DNA from: Gammaproteobacteria bacterium
Lineage (GTDB): Bacteria > Pseudomonadota > Gammaproteobacteria > Steroidobacterales > Steroidobacteraceae
Assembly: GCA_016707425.1 (NCBI GenBank)
Contig: JADJHU010000005.1
Span: 62,001-126,000 of the forward strand
Direction of reading: 5' to 3'
Length of the DNA stretch: 64,000 nucleotides
Every line of letters begins with the position of its first letter. The first letter of the stretch is position 1. Below are positions 31,998-48,121 of the stretch, piece after piece. A model generated the notes under the pieces. It did no database searches and was not told the DNA's origin. It saw only the letters and a list, made by a program, of their open reading frames with translations. The translations under genes were made by a program, and so were the position numbers.

Positions 31998-33068
31998 ATG
32001 GCAGTCACCATGGCACACGAGGCTCGCGAAGAAGGGCTCAACGAGCGCGCACAGCGCCTCCTGAAGACACTGGTCGAAGCGTATATCCGCGACGGACAGC
32101 CGGTGGGGTCCCGGACGCTCTCGCGCGAGTCGGGTCTCGCCCTGAGCTCGGCCACCATCCGTAACGTCATGGCGGATCTCGAGGAGCTGGGCTTCGTCGC
32201 CTCGCCGCACACCTCCGCCGGGCGTGTGCCGACCGACAAGGGCTACCGTTTCTTCGTCGATACACTGCTGCGGGTCGAGCCGCTCGACGGGGACGCGGTC
32301 ACCCGGATGCGGCTCGAGCTGGACTCTCACTCGGATACTTCCAAGACGCTGGCCGCAACGGCCTCTCAGCTCCTGTCGCGCGTCACGCACCTGGCCGGGG
32401 TCGTCACCCTGCCTCGCAGCCAGGCGGCGTCGATCACCCAGGTGGAATTCCTGAGACTGTCCGAGAACCGCATCCTCGCGATCCTGGTGTTCGACGGGCG
32501 GGAGGTGCAGAACCGCATCATCCAGGTCGGGCGGCATTATTCGTCCGAAGAGCTCAGGCGGGCGGCCAATTTCCTCAACGAGCAGCTCCGCGGCCGGACG
32601 GTCACGCAGGCCCGCGGCGAGATCCTTCGCCAGCTGAAGGAGACCCACGAGCACATGAATCAGGTGATGCTCGATGCGATCGCCATGGCACAGCACGCGC
32701 TGCGCGACGAGCAGGGCGATGAGCTCGAGTACGTGATGGCGGGCGAGACCAACCTCATGGGTGTCGCCGAGCTCTCGAGCGTGGAGAAGCTGCGGCGGCT
32801 CTTCGAGGCCTTCAACGAAAAGCGCGACGTGCTGCATCTTCTGGACCAGAGCCTGCACGCCGACGGTGTGCACATCTTCATCGGCCAGGAATCCGGGTAC
32901 CGGATTCTCGACGACTGCAGTGTCGTCACGGCACCCTATTCGGCCAACAACGAGATCGTCGGCGTCCTGGGCGTCATCGGCCCGACGCGCATGGCCTATG
33001 AGCGGGTCATCCCCATCGTGGACATGACCGCGCGGCTGCTCGGCGCGGCCTTGAATTCCCGCCGCTGA
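31998..33068 (+). CDS. hrcA: Heat-inducible transcription repressor HrcA
   Basis: Represses chaperone genes through CIRCE and is itself kept active by GroEL. N-terminal winged helix (NERAQRLLKTLVEAYIRDGQ, GLALSSATIRNVMADLEELG, SPHTSAGRVPTDKGYRFFVD) and C-terminal GAF-like domain with the family end IGPTRMAYERVIPIVDMTARLL. 356 aa from ATG 31998; ATG 32010 (MAHEAREEGLNERAQ) is equally likely. Heads hrcA-grpE-dnaK-dnaJ, though no CIRCE is visible in this stretch, so its targets may lie elsewhere (groESL). Confidence 0.95.
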   Translation: MAVTMAHEAREEGLNERAQRLLKTLVEAYIRDGQPVGSRTLSRESGLALSSATIRNVMADLEELGFVASPHTSAGRVPTDKGYRFFVDTLLRVEPLDGDAVTRMRLELDSHSDTSKTLAATASQLLSRVTHLAGVVTLPRSQAASITQVEFLRLSENRILAILVFDGREVQNRIIQVGRHYSSEELRRAANFLNEQLRGRTVTQARGEILRQLKETHEHMNQVMLDAIAMAQHALRDEQGDELEYVMAGETNLMGVAELSSVEKLRRLFEAFNEKRDVLHLLDQSLHADGVHIFIGQESGYRILDDCSVVTAPYSANNEIVGVLGVIGPTRMAYERVIPIVDMTARLLGAALNSRR

Positions 33069-33151
33069 TCCCCATTGAATTCATTGCATCCCGGCGACAG
33101 GGGATGGGTCTGCCCTGACCCCGCATCAAGTGCTTGTTTTCGGGAGAAATC

Positions 33152-33709
33152 ATGACCGATCAGGACGACCATGACGGGGGCGCCGGCGCAAACGAGGAGA
33201 CGACCGTGATGCCGGAGACTGCCGCGGAACTCGTCGAACTCGAGCAGCTGAGGCTCAAGCTGGCCGAGGCCGAGGAGCGTTCCCGCAACCACTGGGATCA
33301 ATACCTGCGGACGGCGGCGGAGTTCGAGAACTACCGCCGCCGCATCCAGCGTGAGCTCGATGCCGCGCGCAGCTTTGCGGTGGAGCGCTTTGCGCAGGAG
33401 CTGCTGGGCGTCAAGGACAGTCTCGACCTGGCCGTGCAGAATGCGCCGCGTGCCGATGCAGCGGCGCTGGCGACGGGCCAGGAGGCAACACTCAGTCTCC
33501 TCAGCCGGGCCTTCGAGAAGGCCGGCATCAGCGAGATCGATCCGGCGGGCGAACCCTTCGATCCCGCGCGGCATGAAGCGATGCTGGTGCAGCCCTCGGG
33601 CACCGCAGCACCGGATTCGGTGCTCACCGTCGTGCAGAAGGGCTATGAGCTGAATGGCAGACTGCTGCGTCCGGCACGGGTGATCGTCGCGGGAGCGCCC
33701 GCCGGCTAG
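33152..33709 (+). CDS. grpE: Nucleotide exchange factor GrpE
   Basis: Releases ADP from DnaK. 185 aa: acidic N-terminus, long coiled coil (LEQLRLKLAEAEERSRNHWD, RTAAEFENYRRRIQRELDAA) and the C-terminal beta domain (FDPARHEAMLVQPSG, LTVVQKGYELNGRLLRPARV). CGGGAG lies 6 bases before ATG 33152. The 83-base gap from hrcA holds no convincing heat-shock promoter. Confidence 0.96.
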   Translation: MTDQDDHDGGAGANEETTVMPETAAELVELEQLRLKLAEAEERSRNHWDQYLRTAAEFENYRRRIQRELDAARSFAVERFAQELLGVKDSLDLAVQNAPRADAAALATGQEATLSLLSRAFEKAGISEIDPAGEPFDPARHEAMLVQPSGTAAPDSVLTVVQKGYELNGRLLRPARVIVAGAPAG

Positions 33710-33736
33710 CGGGAAGGGAATTGGAATTGCGAGGTG

Positions 33737-33779
33737 GTGGGTGCAGGCGGGTTGAAAGCGCGCCTGGGGCACCCACTAA
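33737..33779 (+). promoter_or_regulatory. Strong hairpin containing a sigma-32-like promoter before dnaK
   Basis: GTGGGTGC (33737-33744) pairs with GCACCCAC (33769-33776), and inside it AGGCG (33745-33749) with CGCCT (33761-33765). The loop and right arm contain a heat-shock promoter candidate: TTGAAA (33752-33757), 14-base spacer, CCCACTAA (33772-33779). So dnaK may have its own RpoH promoter, while transcripts coming from grpE would carry a hairpin. Confidence 0.5.
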
Positions 33780-33820
33780 GGCGAACAGGACAGCGAATCT
33801 GAGCTTCTGGAGTCAACACA

Positions 33821-35761
<1,941 letters not shown>

Positions 35762-35817
35762 GCCGGGAAGGCTTCGATTCTTCATTGGCCTGCGGGAGGC
35801 GCGGGCATAGGGTGTGA

Positions 35818-36957
35818 ATGAGCAAGCGCGATTACTACAAGGTACTCGACGTGGCACGCAGCGCGACCGAGGCCGACATCAAGAAGGCCTATCGGCGGCT
35901 TGCGATGAAGTACCACCCGGATCGCAACCCGCACGACAAGGACGCCGAAGAGCGCTTCAAGGAGGCCAAGGAGGCCTATGAGGTGCTTTGCGATGCCCAG
36001 AAGCGTGCCGCGTACGATCAATATGGACACGCAGGGCTCGATGCCCGGCGTGCGTCGGCCGGTGCCGGAGGCTTCGGAGCGGAGAGCTTCGGAGACATCT
36101 TCGGCGAGGTCTTCGGGGACATCTTCGGCGGCGGCCGGCGAGGGGGCGGACGCTCGCAGGTTTTTCGCGGCGCCGATCTGCGCTATGAGCTCGAGCTCGA
36201 TCTGAAGGAGGCCGTGCTCGGCCATGCAGTCGAGATCGAGATCCCGAAGCTCGTCGAATGCGAGAGCTGTCACGGTTCGGGCGCGGCGAAAGGCCATGCG
36301 CCAGTCACCTGCGATGGCTGTGGTGGCTCCGGGCAGGTGAGAGTCTCCCAGGGCTTCTTCCAGCTGCAGCAGACCTGCCCGCGCTGTCGCGGTGCGGGGC
36401 GCATCGTCAGAAACCCCTGCGACAGCTGCCTGGGACAGGGCCGGATCCGACGCACCAGGACACTCTCGGTCAAGGTGCCGGCAGGCGTGGACAACGGGGA
36501 TCGCATCCGGCTCTCCGGCGAGGGCGAGGCCGGGCGAAACGGCGGGCCGCCGGGCGATCTCTACGTGGAGGTGCGGGTGCGCGAGCATCCCATCTTCGAG
36601 CGTGATGGGGAGCACCTGTCCTGCGAGGTGCCGGTGAGCTTCGCGATGGCGGCTCTCGGCGGCACCGTGGAGGTGCCGACGCTCGATGGGCATGTGTCAC
36701 TGAAGATTCCTGCGGAGACACAGTCCGGTCGGGTCTTCCGGGTGCGCGACAAGGGTGTGCGCCCGGTGCGCGGTGGGTCGCGGGGCGATCTCTTCTGCCG
36801 CATCATGGTGGAGACGCCGGTGAATCTCTCGGCCGAGCAGCGTGATCTCATCCGCAGACTCGATGAGTCCCTGCTCTGCGATGCGGCACGGCACAATCCG
36901 CGCGAGCGGGGTTTCTTCGACGGTGTCAGGCGTTTCTTCATGGGTGAGCCGCAATGA
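35818..36957 (+). CDS. dnaJ: Co-chaperone DnaJ (Hsp40)
   Basis: Delivers clients to DnaK and triggers its ATPase. 379 aa: J domain with HPD (KYHPDRNPHDKD), Gly/Phe-rich linker (GAGGFGAESFGDIFGE), four CxxCxGxG zinc motifs (CESCHGSG, CDGCGGSG, CPRCRGAG, CDSCLGQG) and the C-terminal client domains (VKVPAGVDNGDRIRLSGEGE). The ATGA overlap with dapB couples the two genes. Confidence 0.98.
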   Translation: MSKRDYYKVLDVARSATEADIKKAYRRLAMKYHPDRNPHDKDAEERFKEAKEAYEVLCDAQKRAAYDQYGHAGLDARRASAGAGGFGAESFGDIFGEVFGDIFGGGRRGGGRSQVFRGADLRYELELDLKEAVLGHAVEIEIPKLVECESCHGSGAAKGHAPVTCDGCGGSGQVRVSQGFFQLQQTCPRCRGAGRIVRNPCDSCLGQGRIRRTRTLSVKVPAGVDNGDRIRLSGEGEAGRNGGPPGDLYVEVRVREHPIFERDGEHLSCEVPVSFAMAALGGTVEVPTLDGHVSLKIPAETQSGRVFRVRDKGVRPVRGGSRGDLFCRIMVETPVNLSAEQRDLIRRLDESLLCDAARHNPRERGFFDGVRRFFMGEPQ

Positions 36958-37751
36958 TCCGTGCCGTGCTCGTCGGCGCGGCCGGACGCATGGGGCGGGC
37001 GATCACCGTGGCAGCCCAGAGCGAGGGTGGACTGCGTTTTACGGGTGCGGTCGACGCGGCGCGCAGCGCGGCGCTCGGCACCGATCTGGGCGTGCACGCG
37101 GGTCTGGCGCCTCTCGGTGTCTCGATCGGCAGCGAACTCGCACCCTTGCTGCCTTGCGCCGATGTCGTCATGGACTTCTCGCAGCCGGCCGTGGTGGGAG
37201 AGACGCTTGGCCGCTGTGCAGCGGCACGCGTGCCGCTGCTGGTGGGGACGACCGGCCTCGGTACCGAACAGCTGCTCGCGGCGGAGCAGGCGGCCCGCTC
37301 GATCGCGGTACTCATTGCGCCGAACACGAGCCTCGGTGTGACGCTGCTTCTCGAGCTCGTGCGTCGTGCTGCTGCGGCCCTGCCCACGGACTACGACATC
37401 GAGATCTTCGAGGCACACCATCGCGAGAAGAAGGACGCCCCCTCGGGGACCGCACTGGCCCTCGGTCGGGCCGCCGCCCAGGGACGCGGCAGGGACTTCG
37501 ACGATGTCGCCGTCCGTTCGCGCAGTGGCTCCGGCCCTCGCCAGCCGGGGGAGATCGGCTTCGCGGTGCAGCGTGCGGGCGATATCGTGGGGGAACACAG
37601 CGTCACCTTCGCGGCGGCCGGCGAGCGGCTGGTGCTGGGGCACGTGGCCACCGACCGGGCGGTCTTCGCGCGCGGGGCTCTGGCAGCTGCCCGCTGGCTC
37701 GCCGGGCGGCATGCCGGCCGCTATACGATGGCGGATGTATTATCCAGTTAA
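36954..37751 (+). CDS. dapB: 4-hydroxy-tetrahydrodipicolinate reductase
   Basis: NAD(P)H-dependent step of diaminopimelate and lysine biosynthesis. 265 aa. Nucleotide motif GAAGRMGR (residues 8-15); substrate segment containing HHREKKDAPSGTAL with the catalytic His and Lys; VGTTGL and APNTSLGV conserved. Translationally coupled to dnaJ. Last gene before carA. Confidence 0.96.
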   Translation: MIRAVLVGAAGRMGRAITVAAQSEGGLRFTGAVDAARSAALGTDLGVHAGLAPLGVSIGSELAPLLPCADVVMDFSQPAVVGETLGRCAAARVPLLVGTTGLGTEQLLAAEQAARSIAVLIAPNTSLGVTLLLELVRRAAAALPTDYDIEIFEAHHREKKDAPSGTALALGRAAAQGRGRDFDDVAVRSRSGSGPRQPGEIGFAVQRAGDIVGEHSVTFAAAGERLVLGHVATDRAVFARGALAAARWLAGRHAGRYTMADVLSS

Positions 37752-37846
37752 AACAACGGCTTAAGGCGCGACCTGGGTCGGTGCCAGCGGGGCCGTGAAC
37801 ACCCATGGGCGGGCCTGACGGCAGGTCCGTGAGTGGGATTCTGGCA

Positions 37847-37875
37847 TGGACACTCCCGGCCCGGGTCCGTAGAAT
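37847..37875 (+). promoter_or_regulatory. Candidate sigma-70 promoter of carAB
   Basis: TGGACA (37847-37852), 17-base spacer, TAGAAT (37870-37875): five of six consensus bases in each hexamer. Start near 37882 would give a leader of about 120 bases with hairpins before the carA GTG. Confidence 0.6.
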
Positions 37876-37913
37876 CACTCCCGAATCCGAGATATCGGGT
37901 TAGTCCGCGCAAG

Positions 37914-37944
37914 GCGGGAGGATGTTCGCAAGAACTCCTCCCGC
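37914..37944 (+). promoter_or_regulatory. Long stable hairpin with GNRA loop in the carA leader
   Basis: GCGGGAGGA (37914-37922) pairs with TCCTCCCGC (37936-37944), and stacked above a single bulged T, GTTC pairs with GAAC around a GCAA tetraloop (37928-37931). Thirteen pairs in all. It is followed by only TTT, so it could be a weak terminator (end of the dnaK-dapB transcript), an attenuator for carA, or a protein-binding site. Confidence 0.55.
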
Positions 37945-38001
37945 TTTGTGCATCTGCGCCCGGTAAACGGTGTCCGGCTGAGCAGTCTAGGGGAATCTGG
38001 A

Positions 38002-39177
38002 GTGAGCGGACCTGCGGTCCTTGCGCTTGCGGACGGCACGATCTTCCGCGGCCGATCGATCGGCGCCAAAGGCAATAGCACCGGGGAAGTGGTATTCAAC
38101 ACCGCGATGACCGGGTACCAGGAGATCCTGACCGATCCCTCCTACGCCCGCCAGATCGTCACCCTCACCTGTCCACACATCGGCAACACGGGCACGACGC
38201 CTGAAGACCTCGAGGCTGCGGCGATCTTCGCCTCGGGCCTCATCGTCCGCGATCTGTCGGCAGCGGCGAGCAGCTGGCGCTGTGCAGAGCCGCTCGGCGA
38301 GTTCCTCGAGCGCGGCAAGGTCGTGGCGATTGCCGACATCGATACGCGCCGCCTGACGCGCATCCTGCGCGAGAGGGGGGCTCAGGCCGGCTGCATCATG
38401 ACCGGCGAGAAGATCGATGAGGCGGCGGCCGTGCGTGCCGCGTGCAGATTTCCCGGACTGAAGGGCATGGATCTCGCGAAGGTCGTGTCTGCGAAGCGCC
38501 CGTATCAGTGGAATGAAGGCAGCGTGTGGCAGGACGAGCCGCGCCCCTTCTACCGCGCGCAGCAGCGGCTGCACGTGGTCGCCTACGATTTCGGCATCAA
38601 GCGCAACATCCTGCGGCTGCTCGCCGACCATGGGTGCCGCTGCACCGTCGTGCCGGCGCACACGACGGCCGCCGAGGCGCTCGCCCTCGAACCCGACGGC
38701 ATCTTTCTCTCGAATGGCCCGGGTGATCCGGAGCCCTGCGAGTACGCCATTACCGCGACGCGTGAGCTGCTGGAGGCGGAGCTGCCGGTGTTCGGGATCT
38801 GCCTCGGTCACCAGTTCCTCGCCCTGGCCGCCGGGGCCAGGACACTGAAGATGAAGTTCGGCCACCGCGGCGCGAACCATCCGGTTCAGGATCTCGAGAG
38901 CGGCCGTGTGTTCATCAGCAGCCAGAACCATGGCTTTGCGGTGGACGAGGCGACGCTGCCGCAGAACGTGAAGGCGACGCATCGCTCGCTCTTCGACGGC
39001 ACCCTGCAGGGGATCCTGTTCACGGACCGGCCTGCATTCGGCTTCCAGGGGCACCCCGAGGCCAGCCCGGGACCGCACGACATGCAGGCACTCTTCGAAC
39101 GTTTCACGCGCCTGATGGTGCAGCGGCTCGAGTCGCGACTGCGGGCGCGCAACGGCGCCGTGCGCCGTCCGGCCTGA
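38002..39177 (+). CDS. carA: Carbamoyl-phosphate synthase small subunit (glutaminase)
   Basis: Hydrolyses glutamine and channels ammonia to CarB. N-terminal domain (ALADGTIFRGRSIG, MTGYQEILTDPSYARQIV) and class I amidotransferase domain with nucleophile in FGICLGHQFLAL and the His/Glu pair in GFQGHPEASPGP. The start is GTG 38002 (MSGPAVLALADG), with AGGGGA 7 bases upstream; the frame opens earlier at 37948 but lacks support. 391 aa. Confidence 0.96.
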   Translation: MSGPAVLALADGTIFRGRSIGAKGNSTGEVVFNTAMTGYQEILTDPSYARQIVTLTCPHIGNTGTTPEDLEAAAIFASGLIVRDLSAAASSWRCAEPLGEFLERGKVVAIADIDTRRLTRILRERGAQAGCIMTGEKIDEAAAVRAACRFPGLKGMDLAKVVSAKRPYQWNEGSVWQDEPRPFYRAQQRLHVVAYDFGIKRNILRLLADHGCRCTVVPAHTTAAEALALEPDGIFLSNGPGDPEPCEYAITATRELLEAELPVFGICLGHQFLALAAGARTLKMKFGHRGANHPVQDLESGRVFISSQNHGFAVDEATLPQNVKATHRSLFDGTLQGILFTDRPAFGFQGHPEASPGPHDMQALFERFTRLMVQRLESRLRARNGAVRRPA

Positions 39178-39187
39178 GCACGCGACC

Positions 39188-42408
<3,221 letters not shown>

Positions 42409-42412
<4 letters not shown>

Positions 42413-42888
42413 AGCGCACGCCCATGACGCTGCGCGGTGCCGAGCAGCTGCGCACCGAGCTCAGGCGTCTGAAGAGCGAGGACCGTCCGCGCGTCATCAA
42501 GGCGATCGCCGAGGCGCGGGGTCATGGGGATCTCTCGGAGAATGCCGAGTACCACGCTGCCCGAGAGCAGCAGGGGTTCATCGAGGGGCGTATCGGCGAG
42601 CTGGAGACCAAGCTCTCCAACGCGGAGATCATCGACACCGCGAGACTGCCCGACACCGGTCGCGTGGTCTTCGGTACCACGGTCGAGCTCGTGGACGAGG
42701 AGGGGGCTCGGCGTACGGTCACCATCGTGGGCGAGGACGAGGCGGACGTCCGCACGGGGAGAGTGTCGATCACCTCGCCGATTGCGCGCGCACTCGTTGG
42801 GCGGTCGGAAGGCGACGTCGTGGAAGTTGCAGCGCCTGGGGGCCCACGCTCCTACGAGATCGCGGCCATCCGCTTCGAGAGCGGCTAA
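42409..42888 (+). CDS. greA: Transcription elongation factor GreA
   Basis: Stimulates RNA cleavage by backtracked RNA polymerase. N-terminal coiled coil with acidic tip (EARGHGDLSENAEYHAAREQ, QGFIEGRIGELETKL) and C-terminal domain (GRVVFGTTVELVDE, SPIARALVGRSEGDVVEV). GTG 42409 is chosen because it overlaps the carB stop (GTGA) and gives MKRTPMTLRGAEQL, aligned with the family start; ATG 42424 is five codons in. 159 aa. Converges with yhbY, 4-base overlap. Confidence 0.96.
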
Positions 42889-43184
42889 TTGGCCGGCAGG
42901 ACGATCTGGGGCGGCTCGGTACGCGCGCGGTAGAGCACGGCGACGTGACCGATGCGCTGCACCAGGCAGGCGCCCGTGCGCTGTGCGAGCTCGGCGAGCA
43001 TGAGGTCGCGGGCATCACGGTCCGCACCCTGGACCTTCACCTTGATCAGCTCGTGGTCGGTGAGCGCGCGGTCGGTTTCGGCGATGACGCCCGCTCCAAG
43101 TCCGGCCTGGCCGATGCGGACCACGGGCTGGAGCGGGTGAGCCAGACCTCGCAGGTGCCGGCGCTGCTTCTCGGTAAGCTTCAT
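42885..43184 (-). CDS. yhbY: YhbY-family RNA-binding protein (CRS1/YhbY domain)
   Basis: A 99-aa single CRM-domain protein associated with pre-50S ribosomes in E. coli. Motifs: LTEKQRRHLRGLAHPLQPVVRIG, ALTDHELIKVKVQG, and the C-terminal LVQRIGHVAVLYR. It is transcribed opposite to greA and rlmE, as in many gammaproteobacteria. The 62-base gap to rlmE must contain both divergent starts. Confidence 0.93.
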   Translation of the reverse strand: MKLTEKQRRHLRGLAHPLQPVVRIGQAGLGAGVIAETDRALTDHELIKVKVQGADRDARDLMLAELAQRTGACLVQRIGHVAVLYRARTEPPQIVLPAN

Positions 43185-43246
43185 GCGCGGATTGTACTTC
43201 GTGAGGTCGTGCGGCGCGCGACAGACCCGGGGCTGAGGTCCGCGAG

Positions 43247-43873
43247 GTGAAGAAGCGGTCCAGGAGCAGCGGGCGGTGGCTGCAGGAGCACTTCAGCGAC
43301 CCCTTCGTGCAGCGGGCCCGGGCCGAGGGGTGGCGCTCGCGCGCGGTCTACAAGCTCGAGCAGATCGACCAGCGGGAGAAGCTGCTCCGGCCCGGCATGG
43401 TGGTGGTGGATCTGGGTGCAGCCCCGGGTGCCTGGAGCCAGTATGCGCAGCGGCGCGTGGGGCACAGGGGCCGCGTCGTCGCGCTGGACATCCTTTCCAT
43501 GGAAGCGATCGAAGGGGTGGATATCCTCCAGGGAGATTTTCGTGAGCAGGATGTGGTCGATCGCCTGCTCGCGATGCTGCCCGAGCGCGGTGTGGACCTC
43601 GTGCTGTGCGACATTGCGCCGAACCTGAGCGGTGTCGATGCGATCGACCAGCCGCGAGCCATGTATCTCTCCGAGCTCGCCCTCGATTTTGCAGCGCGGG
43701 TCTTGAAGCCGGGCGGGTCCGCCCTGATCAAAGTCTTCCAGGGTGCGGGCTTCCAGGAGCTCGTGGGCGGGGCGCGGCGGCGTTTCGGCAAGGTCAAGCT
43801 CACCAAGCCCGTGGCGTCGCGGGCGCGGAGTGCGGAGCTCTATCTGCTGGCCGCCGACTTCCGATTAGTGTAG
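43247..43873 (+). CDS. rlmE: 23S rRNA (uridine-2'-O-)methyltransferase RlmE
   Basis: Methylates U2552 of 23S rRNA on the 50S subunit. 208 aa from GTG 43247. SAM motif VVDLGAAPGAWSQYA; catalytic tetrad K-D-K-E seen as Lys36, Asp122 (LCDIAPNLSG), Lys162 (ALIKVFQG) and Glu197. The N-terminal start is set by an AGG-containing site overlapping the GTG. ftsH follows after 49 bases, the usual rlmE-ftsH pair. Confidence 0.96.
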   Translation: MKKRSRSSGRWLQEHFSDPFVQRARAEGWRSRAVYKLEQIDQREKLLRPGMVVVDLGAAPGAWSQYAQRRVGHRGRVVALDILSMEAIEGVDILQGDFREQDVVDRLLAMLPERGVDLVLCDIAPNLSGVDAIDQPRAMYLSELALDFAARVLKPGGSALIKVFQGAGFQELVGGARRRFGKVKLTKPVASRARSAELYLLAADFRLV

Positions 43874-43922
43874 GTTGAAGGATTCCTCGCGGAGTCCGTC
43901 CAGATGCCAGAGGGCCGCTCTC

Positions 43923-45857
<1,935 letters not shown>

Positions 45858-45877
45858 GCCGGCCGGGTAGCCCGGGT

Positions 45878-46705
45878 ATGCTGCTGCGTTGCGGCGGACA
45901 TTCCCTCGACCTTGCGCGGCCCGTGGTCATGGGGGTGCTCAACGTCACCCCCGACTCCTTCTCGGATGGCGGGCGTTTCCTCCGACCCCGCGAGGCGGTG
46001 GCCCACGGCATTGCGATGACGGAGGAGGGCGCGGGCATCATCGATGTCGGCGGCGCGTCCACCCGACCGGGCGCCGTGGATGTCGCGCCGGAAGAGGAAC
46101 TGCGGCGGGTGCTACCGGTGCTCGAGGGGTTGGCCGGGCGGGTCGATGCCGTGCTGTCGATCGATACGAGCCGGCCGGAAGTCATCCGGGCCGCGTGCGC
46201 CGCCGGCGCGGGTTTCGTGAATGACATTCGTGCACTGCGCCTTCCCGGAGCGCTGGAAGCGGCGGCGGAAAGCGGCGTGGCGGTCGGCCTGATGCACATG
46301 CAGGGCGAGCCACGCACCATGCAGCTCGAGCCGCGCTACCGCGAGGTCGTGACGGAGATCCGCGATTTTCTCGCGGGGCGCCTGCAGGCTTGTGCGAGCG
46401 CCGGAATTGCCGCCGATCGTGTCGTGATCGATCCGGGTTTCGGCTTCGGCAAGTCCGTCGAGCACAATCTGCGCCTGCTGCGTGAGCTCGGCGTCTTCCG
46501 GGAGCTCGGACGTCCGGTGCTGGTGGGCCTGTCGCGCAAGTCGATGATCGGGCGCCTGCTCGGCCGCGAGGCGGGCGAGCGCCTCTACGGCAGCATTGCG
46601 CTTGCGGCGATCGCCGTGCTGAACGGCGCGGCGATCGTGCGCGCTCATGATGTGGCGGCGACGGTGGATGCCGTGCGGATTGCCGCCGAGGTGCGAGGGA
46701 GCTGA
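45878..46705 (+). CDS. folP: Dihydropteroate synthase
   Basis: Joins p-aminobenzoate to the pterin precursor in folate synthesis; target of sulfonamides. 275 aa TIM barrel with MGVLNVTPDSFSDGG, IDVGGASTRPGA, FVNDIRAL, LMHMQGEPRTM, and GFGFGKSVEHN signatures. 20 bases downstream of ftsH, 3 bases before glmM. Confidence 0.96.
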   Translation: MLLRCGGHSLDLARPVVMGVLNVTPDSFSDGGRFLRPREAVAHGIAMTEEGAGIIDVGGASTRPGAVDVAPEEELRRVLPVLEGLAGRVDAVLSIDTSRPEVIRAACAAGAGFVNDIRALRLPGALEAAAESGVAVGLMHMQGEPRTMQLEPRYREVVTEIRDFLAGRLQACASAGIAADRVVIDPGFGFGKSVEHNLRLLRELGVFRELGRPVLVGLSRKSMIGRLLGREAGERLYGSIALAAIAVLNGAAIVRAHDVAATVDAVRIAAEVRGS

Positions 46706-46708
46706 CAG

Positions 46709-48043
46709 ATGGCCAGACGCTATTTCGGGACCGACGGGGTGCGTGGGCGGGTGGGCGCACCCCCGATGACGGTCGACTTCGCGCTCAATCTGGCGAGCGC
46801 TGCTGCTCGGGTGCTCGCCCCGGAAGGTGGTGCCGTGCTCATTGGCAAGGATACGCGGCTTTCGGGCTACATGTTCGAAGCGGCCCTCGAGGCGGGCTTC
46901 GTTGCCGCAGGTGTCGACGTGCTGCTCAGCGGACCGTTACCGACACCTGGGGTGGCCTATATGACGCGCCGCTTCGGATGTCGCTTCGGCGTGGTCATCA
47001 GCGCATCCCACAATCTCTACGATGACAATGGCATCAAGTTCTTCGACGCAAATGGTGCGAAGCTGTCAGACGAGCTCGAGGAACGCATCGAAGCCGAGCT
47101 CGCGAGCGGACCGCTGACACGCGAATCGCGCGCCCTCGGCCGTGCCTCGCGCGTGGACAAGTCGCGCACGGAATACCAGAGCTTCTGTGCCTCGACGCTG
47201 CCTGCGGGAATCGACCTCGCGGGTCTGAAGATCGTCATCGACTGCGCGAATGGCGCCGGATACAAAGTCGGCCCCCGCATGCTCGCCGATCTTGGAGCCG
47301 AGATCGTGCCCATCGGCTGCTCGCCGAACGGGCGCAATATCAACGATGGCTGCGGTTCGACCGCTCCGGAGCTGCTGCAGCTCACGGTCCCGGGTGTGCG
47401 TGCGCATGTCGGTATTGCGCTCGACGGCGATGGCGATCGCCTGGTGATGGTCGATCACCTCGGCCGCATCGTCGATGGCGACCAGCTGCTCTACGTCATC
47501 GCCCGTGACCGCCACCGGGAAGGGGCGCTGCGCGGGCCGGTCGTCGGCACCCTGATGAGCAATCTCGGCCTGGAGATCGCACTTCGCGAGCTCGGTATCG
47601 ACTTCCACCGCGCCCACGTCGGGGACCGCTACGTCCTCGCGCAGCTGAAGGAACATGACGGGATCCTCGGCGGCGAGAGCTCGGGGCATCTCCTGTGTCT
47701 CGACAAGACCACCACGGGTGATGCTCTCGTGAGCGCGCTGCAGGTGCTCGCTGTCATGCGGCGTACGGGACTCAGTCTCGCCGAGCTCGCCTCCGGCATG
47801 TCGAAGTTCCCGCAGGTGCTTCTCAATGTGAAGGTGCGGGAGCGCTTTGATCCTCAAGGTGTGCCCGCTGTGCAGGAGGCCCTGCGTCGCGTCGAGGGCC
47901 GGCTTGGCGCCGAGGGGCGTGTGGTATTGCGGGCCTCGGGGACCGAACCCGTCATCCGGGTCATGGTGGAGGGACGGGACGAGTCGGCGACACAGGCCTG
48001 TGCCCGTGAGCTGGCCGAGGCGGTGGGTGCGGCCGAGGCGTAG
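46709..48043 (+). CDS. glmM: Phosphoglucosamine mutase
   Basis: Converts glucosamine-6-phosphate to glucosamine-1-phosphate for UDP-GlcNAc. 444 aa. N-terminal RRYFGTDGVRGRVG; phosphoserine loop VVISASHNLYDDNGIKF with the active Ser at 100 (the usual Pro after SASHN is Leu here); metal loop LDGDGDR; C-terminal phosphate loop RASGTEPVIRVMVEG. Confidence 0.97.
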   Translation: MARRYFGTDGVRGRVGAPPMTVDFALNLASAAARVLAPEGGAVLIGKDTRLSGYMFEAALEAGFVAAGVDVLLSGPLPTPGVAYMTRRFGCRFGVVISASHNLYDDNGIKFFDANGAKLSDELEERIEAELASGPLTRESRALGRASRVDKSRTEYQSFCASTLPAGIDLAGLKIVIDCANGAGYKVGPRMLADLGAEIVPIGCSPNGRNINDGCGSTAPELLQLTVPGVRAHVGIALDGDGDRLVMVDHLGRIVDGDQLLYVIARDRHREGALRGPVVGTLMSNLGLEIALRELGIDFHRAHVGDRYVLAQLKEHDGILGGESSGHLLCLDKTTTGDALVSALQVLAVMRRTGLSLAELASGMSKFPQVLLNVKVRERFDPQGVPAVQEALRRVEGRLGAEGRVVLRASGTEPVIRVMVEGRDESATQACARELAEAVGAAEA

Positions 48044-48121
48044 GGGGAGGGGCGCCGCGTTGCGCGGGGCTGCCCCCGCGGCTATGATCGCGCGCCTTTT
48101 CGGGAGCCTGTGAATTTGGTG

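Noticed and set aside
31890..33152. CIRCE element for HrcA
   Set aside because: Looked for TTAGCACTC-N9-GAGTGCTAA and close variants around hrcA and before grpE; none seen.
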